From Halomonas salinarum (GTDB lineage: Bacteria > Pseudomonadota > Gammaproteobacteria > Pseudomonadales > Halomonadaceae), in contig NZ_WWNB01000005.1 of NCBI RefSeq assembly GCF_012062845.1, forward strand, positions 1 through 64,000: a DNA stretch of 64,000 nucleotides. The letters are read 5' to 3'. A model generated the notes under the pieces. The model did no database searches, was not told where the DNA came from, and saw only the letters and a list, made by a program, of their open reading frames with translations. How positions within the stretch are numbered: position 1 is the first letter of the stretch; each line of letters begins with the position of its first letter. Below, one piece after another: positions 49,294 through 57,459 of this stretch. The position numbers and the translations under genes were made by a program.

Positions 49294-49761
49294 TTAGCAA
49301 CCGGCCTCGCTGGCCAGGGTCACGGATTGAATGGGTAGCCTGACCGGCAACTTGATTGGCGTGGTTTCGGCTAGATGCGCGAGCGTCACGCTGTCGAGCA
49401 GCGTGCGCACGGCCAGCGACACTCGCTGCCAGTTGTCGGACACACCGCAGGTTGCCGCCAAATCACAGTCACCGTCATCTTGGCTGCACTCGGTCATCGC
49501 TACTGGGCCTTCAATGGCCGTAATAATGTCAACGGCACTGATCTGGGAGGCTGGGCGCGCCAGGCGATAACCGCCTTGGGCACCACGCTGCGACGTCAAA
49601 AGGCCAGCGCGCACCAGCATCTTCAACGTCTTGCTCACCGTGGGTTGAGGCAGCTGAACCTCCTCGGCCAAGTCCGCGGCGGCATGCGGCTGCTCCGGGT
49701 GACGAGCGATCTGCGCCATGACCACGGCAGCGTAATCGGTCAAACGGGACAGTTTCAGCAT
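49294..49761 (-). CDS. Rrf2 family SUF system regulator (IscR/SufR-like)
   Basis: Winged-helix Fe-S sensing repressor of 155 residues. The N-terminal helix-turn-helix is LTDYAAVVMAQIARHPEQPHAAADLAEEVQLPQPTVSKTLKMLVRAGLL, followed by RGAQGGYRLAR. Three cysteines lie as C-x7-C-x5-C in TECSQDDGDCDLAATC, fitting the cluster ligands of IscR. It starts at 49761; longer frames add non-homologous residues. As first gene of the operon, it should repress its own promoter and that of the suf genes when the cell has enough Fe-S clusters. Confidence 0.93.
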   Translation of the reverse strand: MLKLSRLTDYAAVVMAQIARHPEQPHAAADLAEEVQLPQPTVSKTLKMLVRAGLLTSQRGAQGGYRLARPASQISAVDIITAIEGPVAMTECSQDDGDCDLAATCGVSDNWQRVSLAVRTLLDSVTLAHLAETTPIKLPVRLPIQSVTLASEAGC

Positions 49762-49832
49762 GGTGCCACTCCTTACTGAGCGCAGTGCGCATCGCGCGGT
49801 GACGGCTTGCTTGGCGAAGCGACCTCGGATTG

Positions 49833-49867
49833 AGGACCATTTTAGTCCTGTATAAGGACGATGTGAA
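49833..49867 (-). promoter_or_regulatory. Promoter and operator of the suf operon
   Basis: On the minus strand, TTCACA (49862-49867) and TAAAAT (49839-49844) with a 17-bp spacer make a good sigma-70 promoter, 78 bp before the regulator start. The -10 box lies inside an inverted repeat AGGAC-N7-GTCCT (49833-49849), with a third AGGAC half-site at 49855-49859. This arrangement suits repression by the Rrf2 protein encoded downstream. Confidence 0.7.
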
Positions 49868-50298
49868 GCCTTCACACCTTCCCCGACAGGCTTATCGACA
49901 AATGACGGCATAATCGATGCCAATGTCATCACAAATAGCAATCAATCGCATTGACTGCCCTCCCCTCAACCTCTTTCTCTCGAAGAATGATCTGACGACA
50001 GACCACACCCCCTCCCAAAACTAAAAAAGCATATATATATCAGAAACATAAGAATACGCAAGGATAAGGACGTCTGCTTTAGACGACACCGTAAGCCATT
50101 GAATAAAAAGATTTTTTAAAAATCCATCATTCAGCGTTGCCAACTCGCAACGCAAGCTCGCCAATCTCACACCGGCCGCCTGCCTCCATAACGACCAGAG
50201 AGACTCAAGCTATTGAAATATATGCATTAATATATAAATGGCCTTTTATTTGCTATCGCCAGAAGGATATCCAACGCAGAACAGGGAGCCATGCTGCA
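49868..50298 (+). promoter_or_regulatory. AT-rich upstream region of the polysaccharide cluster
   Basis: About 430 bp, with two AT-rich blocks (about 50020-50120 and 50210-50260) that stand out from the GC-rich neighbourhood. A candidate -35 TTGAAA (50213-50218) and TATAAA (50233-50238) are only 14 bp apart, so this is not a standard sigma-70 promoter. A small inverted repeat CGTCT/AGACG occurs near 50070. No AlgU-like motif was found. Confidence 0.5.
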
Positions 50299-51645
50299 AT
50301 GCACATTACGATTTTTGGATCTGGCTATGTCGGCCTTGTCACCGGTGCCTGCCTTGCCGAGGTCGGCCACAAGGTCACCTGTGTCGACATCGATGCCGAC
50401 AAGGTCGAGCGCCTCCAGGCGGGTGAGATTCCTATCTACGAACCGGGCCTGTCACCGATCATTCAGCAGAATGTGGCAGCGGGTCGCCTGCACTTCACCA
50501 CCGATGCGGCCGAAGGGGTGGCCTTCGGCACGCTGCAGTTCATCGCCGTTGGCACCCCATCGGACGAAGACGGTAGTGCCGATCTCAAGTACGTGCTGGA
50601 AGTCGCGCGGACCATCGGCCGGCATATGGACAAGTACAAGATCGTCGTCGACAAGTCTACGGTTCCCGTCGGCACTGGTTCGCTAGTGCATGAAGCGGTG
50701 GCCGAGACACTCGCCGAACGAGGCATCAGCCTCGACTTCGATGTCTGCTCCAACCCGGAATTCCTCAAGGAAGGCGCTGCAGTTGAAGACTTCAGCCGTG
50801 GGGCACGCATCGTGGTAGGTACCGAGTCGGAAAAAGTGCGCAGCTTCATGCGTGAATGCTACGCGCCCTACAACCGGCAAAAAGACAAATTGATGTTCAT
50901 GGACGTGCGCAGCGCGGAGCTGACCAAGTACGCCGCGAACGCCATGCTGGCTACCAAGATCAGCTTCATCAACGAGATCGCCAATCTTGCCGAACGCCTG
51001 GGTGCCGATATCGAACACGTCCGCCACGGCATCGGTAGCGATCCACGTATTGGCTATAGCTTTATCTATCCAGGTTGCGGCTATGGTGGCTCCTGCTTCC
51101 CCAAAGACGTCAAGGCACTGGCCCTCACCGCCAAGCAAGTCGGCGAGCCGGCCAGCATGCTCAATGCCGTTGAACAAGTGAATGCGGGACAGAAGACCCG
51201 CTTGTTCGACAAGTTGGTACAGGCCTTCGATGGCGATCTGGTCGGCAAAACGATCGCCGTCTGGGGGCTGGCCTTCAAGCCAAACACCGACGATATGCGT
51301 GAGGCGCCGAGTCGTGCACTCATGGAATCTCTGTGGCAGGCCGGTGCCAAGGTTCAGGCCTTTGATCCCGAAGCCGCTGACGAATGTCGCCGTATTTATG
51401 GCGTGCGCGACGACCTGACACTCGCCACACGGCGTGACGACACCCTGGAAGGTGCCCATGCGCTGGTGATCTGCACGGAATGGAAGGCCTTCCGCACCGT
51501 CGATTTCGAGCAGCTGCATGAGTCACTTCTCACACCCACCCTGGTCGATGGGCGCAACCTCTTCGATCCCCAGACTGTCGCTTCAGCTGGTCTGGCCTAC
51601 TACGCCATTGGCCGGGGCAACTCGCTTAAGCCCGCACTGGCCTAG
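50299..51645 (+). CDS. ugd: UDP-glucose 6-dehydrogenase
   Basis: Makes UDP-glucuronate from UDP-glucose with two NAD+. The 448-residue product has the Rossmann [18 protein letters not shown] (7-24), [36 protein letters not shown] and the catalytic Cys C266 in [16 protein letters not shown]. These mark the UDP-glucose type; GDP-mannose dehydrogenase AlgD differs in these loops (it has STVLPGT and NPEFLRESTAI). AGGGAG lies 10 nt before the ATG. It leads the six-gene polysaccharide cluster, in the place algD holds in alginate operons, 8 bp before the synthase gene. UDP-glucuronate would thus be the sugar donor of the cluster. Confidence 0.93.
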   Translation: MHITIFGSGYVGLVTGACLAEVGHKVTCVDIDADKVERLQAGEIPIYEPGLSPIIQQNVAAGRLHFTTDAAEGVAFGTLQFIAVGTPSDEDGSADLKYVLEVARTIGRHMDKYKIVVDKSTVPVGTGSLVHEAVAETLAERGISLDFDVCSNPEFLKEGAAVEDFSRGARIVVGTESEKVRSFMRECYAPYNRQKDKLMFMDVRSAELTKYAANAMLATKISFINEIANLAERLGADIEHVRHGIGSDPRIGYSFIYPGCGYGGSCFPKDVKALALTAKQVGEPASMLNAVEQVNAGQKTRLFDKLVQAFDGDLVGKTIAVWGLAFKPNTDDMREAPSRALMESLWQAGAKVQAFDPEAADECRRIYGVRDDLTLATRRDDTLEGAHALVICTEWKAFRTVDFEQLHESLLTPTLVDGRNLFDPQTVASAGLAYYAIGRGNSLKPALA

Positions 51646-51653
51646 GAGCCGAG

Positions 51654-53573
51654 ATGTCGAAACTGCCTGCCAACACCTCCGTTGCCAGCAAGGTGACGGA
51701 GTTGACCACGCTATTGCTGGGGCTCGCCCTGCTGGTGGTACTGCTGGTTGAGCTGCCTGCCGATGTCTTTTCTCCCGAATCGAAGAGCTTCTTCTTTGCT
51801 ATCGGGGCAATCGGCATCTGGCGCTATTCCTGGTGGTTCCTCCAGGCGGTGCGTTCTGTCTGGTTCAACCGCCGGGTATTCCCGCGCATGCGTGCCGAGG
51901 CCGACGCCGCCGACCAGGTCGCTCGTGCCAATGAGCTCTTCGTGCTGTGCACCTCGTTTCGCATTGAGCCCGAAGTCAGCTTTCCGGTTTATGAGCGCCT
52001 GGTTCGTGAAGTCAGCAACTATGGCGTACCGACGACGATTTTTGCCTCCATCTCGGATCGTAGCGACGTCGATGTGATCACGCATGTCATGGATGAACAT
52101 GGCTGGCCTGAAAATATCGAGATCCGCTATATGTTCCAGAAAGGCGATGGCAAGCGCTCCGCCATGGCCGAGGTGCTTCGAGCAATTTCACGCCGCCAGC
52201 CGGCACCAGGCGCCCTTCTGGTCTCCATGGATGGCGATATTCTGCTCGAACCGGGAACACTCGAGCGCTCGTTGTCGTTCTTTCAGACGCGCGACGATAT
52301 CGGCGCCCTGACCACCAATAACAACGCCATCGTGACCGGCAACGATGCCACCAAGGAGTGGTACGACCTGCGTTATGCACAACGCCACCTGGTCATGAGC
52401 TCAATGGCCGTGTCTGGGCGTCTGCTGGTACTGACGGGGCGCTACAGCGCCTTTCGCGCTGACCTGGCCACCCACCGGGACTTCATCGACCTGGTCGAGA
52501 ATGACCACGTCGAGCACTGGCGCTTCGGTAATTTCAAGTTCCTTTCCGGGGATGATAAATCGACCTGGTACTGGCTGCTCAAGAACGGCTGGAAGATGCT
52601 TTATGTGCCGGACGTCTATGTGACCGGCTTTGAGGAACTGCCGAACCGTAAGCGCTTCTTCGCCTCGACCACCGACCTGATGCGTCGCTGGTACGGCAAT
52701 ATGCTGCGTACCAGCGACCGAGCCATCAAGCTCGGACCGCGGCCAATGGGCATCTTCACCTGGTGGAGCCTGGTGGATCAGCGCCTATCGATGTGGACCA
52801 CGTTAATCGGTCCCATTGTCGCCATCCTAGTGACGCTTTTCATAAGACCGTCGTTTATCTTCGCCTATCTACTGTGGATCTTGTTCACACGCAGCGTCTC
52901 GACTCTGATCCTTGCCTGGCAGCGAGGCCGCTTCAGCCTGCTGTGGATACCGATGATTTACTACAACCAGGTATTTGGCGCCCTGCTGAAGACCTTTGTC
53001 AGCTTTCGTTTCAATCGTCAGAAGTGGTCGCGCCAGGGAATTTCGGCCGGCGAACCGTCGGATGCTATCGCCGTGCGCCGCCAGCGCCGCATGGGCCACG
53101 TTCTGCATGCCTTTTTCGTCGGCGTGATGGTTTATGTATTGGTGCTCTCTACCGGCGTAATGCGGATACCCGATTCGACCGCCATGAACATCCTCGGCGA
53201 CACCACCCAGGAAAGCGAAAGCGGGGCCGCTCAGGGCGCTGACAATCGTTGGCTGGCCACCCTGCTTAATGACGGCAACCGCGACGACATTCAGCTGCCG
53301 CCCGGGGTGCTGCGCCTTGATGCCGCGCTACTGGATCAGCTTAAAGAGACACCCTCGCCGGCAATGCGACTACACGGCGCCGACGGGGCGCTGCCGACCA
53401 CGCTGGAAATGTCATCGCGCCTGGCAAAACACCTGCACGATGCCGAGGGGCAGCCGATCACCGATCCCGATACACAAGAATGCCGTTCACCCAACAGCTG
53501 TGAGCTAAAGCTCGGCGACGACACAGTGACCCTTGTCGATATGCGCCTAAGCGTGCAAACGGGCCAGTCATAG
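51654..53573 (+). CDS. Alg8-like family 2 glycosyltransferase (polysaccharide synthase) with C-terminal extension
   Basis: Inner-membrane processive glycosyltransferase, 639 residues. Two N-terminal helices (about 18-33 and 45-65) precede the GT2 domain, which has MDGDIL (192-197, the metal/donor site), LSGDDKST (298-305, catalytic acid region) and RRWYGNM (344-350, the product-binding QxxRW-like site). Helices at about 368-450 and 482-502 follow. P. aeruginosa Alg8 is about 494 residues; this protein has an added, mostly polar domain of about 135 residues after the last helix, likely periplasmic. Its polymer is inferred from ugd and the lyases to be a polyglucuronate rather than polymannuronate. 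Confidence 0.9.
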   Translation: MSKLPANTSVASKVTELTTLLLGLALLVVLLVELPADVFSPESKSFFFAIGAIGIWRYSWWFLQAVRSVWFNRRVFPRMRAEADAADQVARANELFVLCTSFRIEPEVSFPVYERLVREVSNYGVPTTIFASISDRSDVDVITHVMDEHGWPENIEIRYMFQKGDGKRSAMAEVLRAISRRQPAPGALLVSMDGDILLEPGTLERSLSFFQTRDDIGALTTNNNAIVTGNDATKEWYDLRYAQRHLVMSSMAVSGRLLVLTGRYSAFRADLATHRDFIDLVENDHVEHWRFGNFKFLSGDDKSTWYWLLKNGWKMLYVPDVYVTGFEELPNRKRFFASTTDLMRRWYGNMLRTSDRAIKLGPRPMGIFTWWSLVDQRLSMWTTLIGPIVAILVTLFIRPSFIFAYLLWILFTRSVSTLILAWQRGRFSLLWIPMIYYNQVFGALLKTFVSFRFNRQKWSRQGISAGEPSDAIAVRRQRRMGHVLHAFFVGVMVYVLVLSTGVMRIPDSTAMNILGDTTQESESGAAQGADNRWLATLLNDGNRDDIQLPPGVLRLDAALLDQLKETPSPAMRLHGADGALPTTLEMSSRLAKHLHDAEGQPITDPDTQECRSPNSCELKLGDDTVTLVDMRLSVQTGQS

Positions 53574-53618
53574 CGTCCGCCTCACGAGCCAGGTGACCAT
53601 TCAAGGAGACAATTCCAC

Positions 53619-55172
53619 ATGACCGACTATTTCGCCGACAACGACAGCGACAAGCGCAGTGAGCCCACCCTTGGTAGTGGGCACCAGACGCCGCAGCCAT
53701 CACGAAAGCCCACGGCTCAGCAGAAAACCACGCCCCCTGGAGAGGCGGTGGAACATGAGCGCCGTGACGAACGTCGACACTTCCGTGTCTCGCCGCCCTT
53801 CACGGTCAAGCTGGACGACGGCAATAGCTTCACCGGCAGCGACGTGTCCCAGGGCGGCTTCGCTCTCTACAGCGAGCGCCCCTTCCGCCCCGAGGCTCGC
53901 ATCAAGGCCTCGTTGCTGATCATGGCCGGCAACACGGAACTCATCGTGCCGGTGGCCGCCGAATGTCGCCGTTGTACTGAAGAAGCTTCCGGTAACGGCT
54001 ATAAAGCGGCTTTCGAGATCATCGACATGGAGACCTCTCACCATGAGCTGCTGCGTCGCATCATTCGTGCCTGTCTGAGCGGTCGCCAGATCAGTGTCGA
54101 AGGACTTCTCGAGGGCGAGGATGCCCAGACACCACGGCGCCGTCAGAAAAGCCAGGGCGGCACGCAGGCAGAGGCCGCCCAGCGTCCGCCCAAGCCGATG
54201 GGGCGGTATATCGCGCTATTCGTGGCCTTCGGGGTGCTGATGCTGGCGCTCGCGGCCACCGCATATCGTAACTTCATGCTGATCGAGCCTAGCTTTGCCG
54301 CCGTCACGGCACCACGCATCGACATTCGCGCACCGGGTCCCGGCATTCTAATGGAGCATGGCCTCACCGCGGGCGACCGCGTCGAGCGCGACGAGAAGCT
54401 CACCCGCGTCAAGAACACCGACCTGGAGTCGGACCTGATCCTCGCCAAGGCGGCGCAAAGCTACAACAGTCAGCTGATCGATAACCTGGATGAAAGTCTC
54501 GCCTCGGCGGCCCAAGAGGTCAGCGTGGCTAATGCCTCTCAGCCTTCCAGTGGCGAGACATCGAGCTTCGAGACAGTGTCTCCGGCGGTAGCCAAGACGC
54601 GTATTCAGCAGTTCAAGACGGCCCGCGACTTCCAGAGTTCGAGGATCACTGCCCTGGAATCACGCCAGTCCAAGAATGATATCTACAGCCCCTGCAACTG
54701 CCTCGTGGCCTGGGCCTTGAGTAGCGCCGATGGCACCTACATCAATGAAAGCGAGCGCATCATGACGCTGATCCGCACCGGAGAGGACGAAATCATGGTC
54801 GAGGCGCTGGTACACATGGACGATATCGATCGCATCGAACCCAACCAGCAGGCCTACATTTCGCTGCCGAACGTTTCGGGTCCGGTCAATGCTCGGGTTC
54901 GCAGCGTTGCGCTGGATATCGAACGCCAGCCGCGCGCCGGCTTCCCGAGCTGGGTACGTCAGCAACAGAACGTCGCGAGTGTGCTGCTGGTGCCTGAAGA
55001 ACCACTGCCAGCCACTCGCGTCGGCACCCCTGTCGACGTGCGCTTCACCGAAGACCCCTTCCTGGGGGCCACGGCTGAATGGGTATGGCAAGGCGCTCGC
55101 TCGGTCATCCAGCTCGGCGAAGGCATCTACGACTCTCTCGCCGGGGATTCGGATACCGCACAGGCTGGCTGA
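53619..55172 (+). CDS. Alg44-like PilZ/HlyD co-polymerase
   Basis: Inner-membrane c-di-GMP receptor that turns on an Alg8-type synthase. The 517-residue product has a disordered start, then a PilZ domain (about 47-145). It has the RxxxR motif in ERRDERRHFRV (R48-R52) and the DVSQGG motif at 75-80, so it should bind c-di-GMP. A single helix (about 198-220) leads to a periplasmic HlyD-like part with RVKNTDLESDLILAKAAQSYNSQLID and a coiled region. Alg44 of Pseudomonas is shorter, about 389 residues. It follows the synthase gene by 45 bp, as alg44 follows alg8. Confidence 0.9.
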   Translation: MTDYFADNDSDKRSEPTLGSGHQTPQPSRKPTAQQKTTPPGEAVEHERRDERRHFRVSPPFTVKLDDGNSFTGSDVSQGGFALYSERPFRPEARIKASLLIMAGNTELIVPVAAECRRCTEEASGNGYKAAFEIIDMETSHHELLRRIIRACLSGRQISVEGLLEGEDAQTPRRRQKSQGGTQAEAAQRPPKPMGRYIALFVAFGVLMLALAATAYRNFMLIEPSFAAVTAPRIDIRAPGPGILMEHGLTAGDRVERDEKLTRVKNTDLESDLILAKAAQSYNSQLIDNLDESLASAAQEVSVANASQPSSGETSSFETVSPAVAKTRIQQFKTARDFQSSRITALESRQSKNDIYSPCNCLVAWALSSADGTYINESERIMTLIRTGEDEIMVEALVHMDDIDRIEPNQQAYISLPNVSGPVNARVRSVALDIERQPRAGFPSWVRQQQNVASVLLVPEEPLPATRVGTPVDVRFTEDPFLGATAEWVWQGARSVIQLGEGIYDSLAGDSDTAQAG

Positions 55173-55242
55173 AGCCGTTCCCCAACGACCGATTCATCTC
55201 GCGTGCTCCGCCCTGACGGAGCACTGCTGCAAGGAGCCCGTC

Positions 55243-56133
55243 ATGTCCAACGCGACCCTTCTTTGCGCGCAGCGCCCACTTACCGCCGCGATCACCGCGG
55301 TGGTCCTGTGCCTGCTACCGTTGTCTGCCTCAATGGCCGACGAAGGCACGGCCTTGGGTACACCAACCCAGAGTGCCTGCTCGCAACGCTACCCGCTGGT
55401 GGCAGCGACAAGCCCTGAAGTCGATGCAAAGGATCCCCAGGCTGCCATTCGCCAGGGCTTCACGACCCATAAAGACTGGGGCACCGACCAGAATGCCGAG
55501 GTGCTCGGCGCTCACCAGACGGGCCTCGGCGAAGCCGGTCTGCGCGTGCACTATCCGGCAAATACCTCATCCCCCGGGGATACCGATATCGGTGGAGCCG
55601 GTTTCTATGCGGCCCCGGCCTCACTGGCTGGTGCCGAGACGGCCTGCCTTTCATACCAGGTACGCTTCGCGCCGGACTTCAATTTTGTCAAAGGCGGCAA
55701 GCTGCCGGGACTGTTCGGTGGCGAGGCGCCTAGCGGTGGGGAAGAGGCCAACGGCAAGAATGGCTTCTCGATGCGCTACATGTGGCGCAAGAACGGTCAG
55801 GGTGAGCTCTATGAGTACGCGGTCGACCAAGATAAGGAATATGGCAAATCGGTCGGCCGGGGGCTGTGGTCCTTCCCCACCGGACGCTGGGTGACCCTCG
55901 AGCAGGAAATCGTGCTCAACGACCCGGGCCAAGCCAATGGCATCGCCCGTGTCTGGGTGGATGGGCGCCCGATCCTCGAGCAGCGGGACATCATCTATCG
56001 CACCACCAGCGACGTAACCATCGATGGCCTAATGTTCTCCACCTTCTTCGGTGGGCACGGCAAGGACTGGCGGACGCCCAGCGACCAGCATGCCGACTTT
56101 GCCGCCTTCCGTTTCTATGCGCCCACGTCATGA
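55243..56133 (+). CDS. PL14-like polysaccharide lyase, periplasmic
   Basis: A 296-residue protein with a signal peptide of about 30 residues. The mature part has the beta-jelly-roll pattern of PL14/PL20-type lyases: LSYQVRFAPDFNFVKGGKLPGLFGG (about 137-160, the KGGKLPG substrate loop), GFSMRYMWRKNGQGELYEY and VTLEQEIVLNDPGQANGIARVWVDG. PL14 enzymes cleave alginate or glucuronate chains; PL20 are glucuronan lyases. AAGGAG lies 6 nt before the ATG. The neighbours fix the substrate as a uronate polymer; which one is inference. Family level is by eye, so PL14 versus PL20 is not certain. Confidence 0.8.
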   Translation: MSNATLLCAQRPLTAAITAVVLCLLPLSASMADEGTALGTPTQSACSQRYPLVAATSPEVDAKDPQAAIRQGFTTHKDWGTDQNAEVLGAHQTGLGEAGLRVHYPANTSSPGDTDIGGAGFYAAPASLAGAETACLSYQVRFAPDFNFVKGGKLPGLFGGEAPSGGEEANGKNGFSMRYMWRKNGQGELYEYAVDQDKEYGKSVGRGLWSFPTGRWVTLEQEIVLNDPGQANGIARVWVDGRPILEQRDIIYRTTSDVTIDGLMFSTFFGGHGKDWRTPSDQHADFAAFRFYAPTS

Positions 56134-56173
56134 CCAATGCGCATGGTCACCCTTTCACAGGAGCCCTGAGTCC

Positions 56174-57421
56174 ATGATCCTGCCATTTAAGCACTGTTGC
56201 CTTTCGAGGCAGCTGCTCGCAGGCCTCTGTGCCCTGCTGGCCGGCCTCGTGGCAAGCCTGCCCGCGACGGCCATGACCCTCGAACAACGCGCGGAACTTG
56301 ATCTGTCTGAGTACAAGGTCACGGACCCGCAAGCCTCGTATTTTGAGGTCGACGAACGCCTGGCAATGCTCGAGCAGACCGATAACCCGATACTGATTCA
56401 GGAAATCGACCAGTTGGCGACTGGCAAAAGCTGTAAGCAGCTGATGGCCATTGATCCCATTACCACACGCCTGCGAATTCCCGGTTACTACCCAAGCCCG
56501 GAGGCATGGAAGCTCGCCTCCGAACCCCTGTTCGAATTCTCCGACAGTGTCTCGGGACTGGCCGGCGCGTATATGGCCACCGGCGATGACTACTATGGCG
56601 AGTGCCTGGTGCGCTTTCTCGACCAATGGGCCAACGATGAGGCCCTCACCAACTTTTTCTATGATTCGAAGGAACCACAAGCCTGGTTTGCCACCGAGTC
56701 GATGATCTTCGCCGCGGCCATGGCCTACTCGACGGTGGAGCCGCGGATCGGCGGGATGGAGAAGGAAAAGGAAAGGATCGAGGCCTGGCTCAATGATCTG
56801 GCCCACCAGCATGCCGATATCCAGGGGCAGCCGGGCAATAGCTGCTGTAACAACCACTTCTACCGCCGCGCCCTCTACGCCAGCATGGTCGGCGTCCTTA
56901 CCGAGGACAACGAGCTGTTCCGTTTCGGCGTCAGTGCTATCTATTCGGCCCTGCACGACATCACCAAAGAGGGCGCCTTGCCGATGGAGGTCGCTCGTGG
57001 CCGGCGCGCCACCCACTACCAGAACTACGCCTTGCTCTACCTGATAACCAACATGCAGGTCATCAGTCGCCAAGGCTACGAGATCTTCGATCTGCGCGTT
57101 GAAGGCAACAGCATCCATGAGGCCGTCGACTTTGCCCTTGCGGCCTTCAAGGATCCAAGCGTACTTGGCGATATGGCCCCGCACGAGCAGTACACCGGGT
57201 TTCTCAAGGACAGTCAGTATTTCGCCTGGATGGAGATCTACCAGTCACGTTTCGACAACCCGGCAATCGCCACCTTTCTCAAGCAGGTCCGTCCCGTCTA
57301 CAACCGCAGCGCCGGCGGTTACATGACGCTTTACTTCATGGACCCCGATGCACAGCGCCATATCGTCATGAATCAGGAGAAGCGCGAAACCACGGCGTTC
57401 AAGGGGCTCGGCCAGGAGTGA
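56174..57421 (+). CDS. AlgL-like PL5 lyase, periplasmic
   Basis: A 415-residue protein with a signal peptide of about 33 residues (ATA-M). It has the alpha-barrel layout of PL5 lyases. Catalytic residues match the alginate lyase A1-III set in spacing: N227 and H228 in NNHFY, R275 in EVARGRR, and Y282 in THYQNYALL. PL5 covers alginate lyase AlgL and also enzymes that cut polyglucuronate (Stenotrophomonas Smlt1473). It would degrade stray polymer in the periplasm. Its end overlaps the region of the next gene's start. Confidence 0.85.
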   Translation: MILPFKHCCLSRQLLAGLCALLAGLVASLPATAMTLEQRAELDLSEYKVTDPQASYFEVDERLAMLEQTDNPILIQEIDQLATGKSCKQLMAIDPITTRLRIPGYYPSPEAWKLASEPLFEFSDSVSGLAGAYMATGDDYYGECLVRFLDQWANDEALTNFFYDSKEPQAWFATESMIFAAAMAYSTVEPRIGGMEKEKERIEAWLNDLAHQHADIQGQPGNSCCNNHFYRRALYASMVGVLTEDNELFRFGVSAIYSALHDITKEGALPMEVARGRRATHYQNYALLYLITNMQVISRQGYEIFDLRVEGNSIHEAVDFALAAFKDPSVLGDMAPHEQYTGFLKDSQYFAWMEIYQSRFDNPAIATFLKQVRPVYNRSAGGYMTLYFMDPDAQRHIVMNQEKRETTAFKGLGQE

Positions 57422-57459
57422 TGCCGTCCCTTAACGCTCAACACGAGGTCAAAAAACAC

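Noticed and set aside
50683-51519. 278-codon minus-strand ORF within ugd
   Set aside because: Shadow of ugd, which has a continuous family match.
57418-57459. Earlier start (GTG/ATG) for the AlgK-like lipoprotein
   Set aside because: It would place 13-14 polar residues ahead of the signal peptide. The start at 57460 gives a usual signal length; the earlier one cannot be fully excluded.
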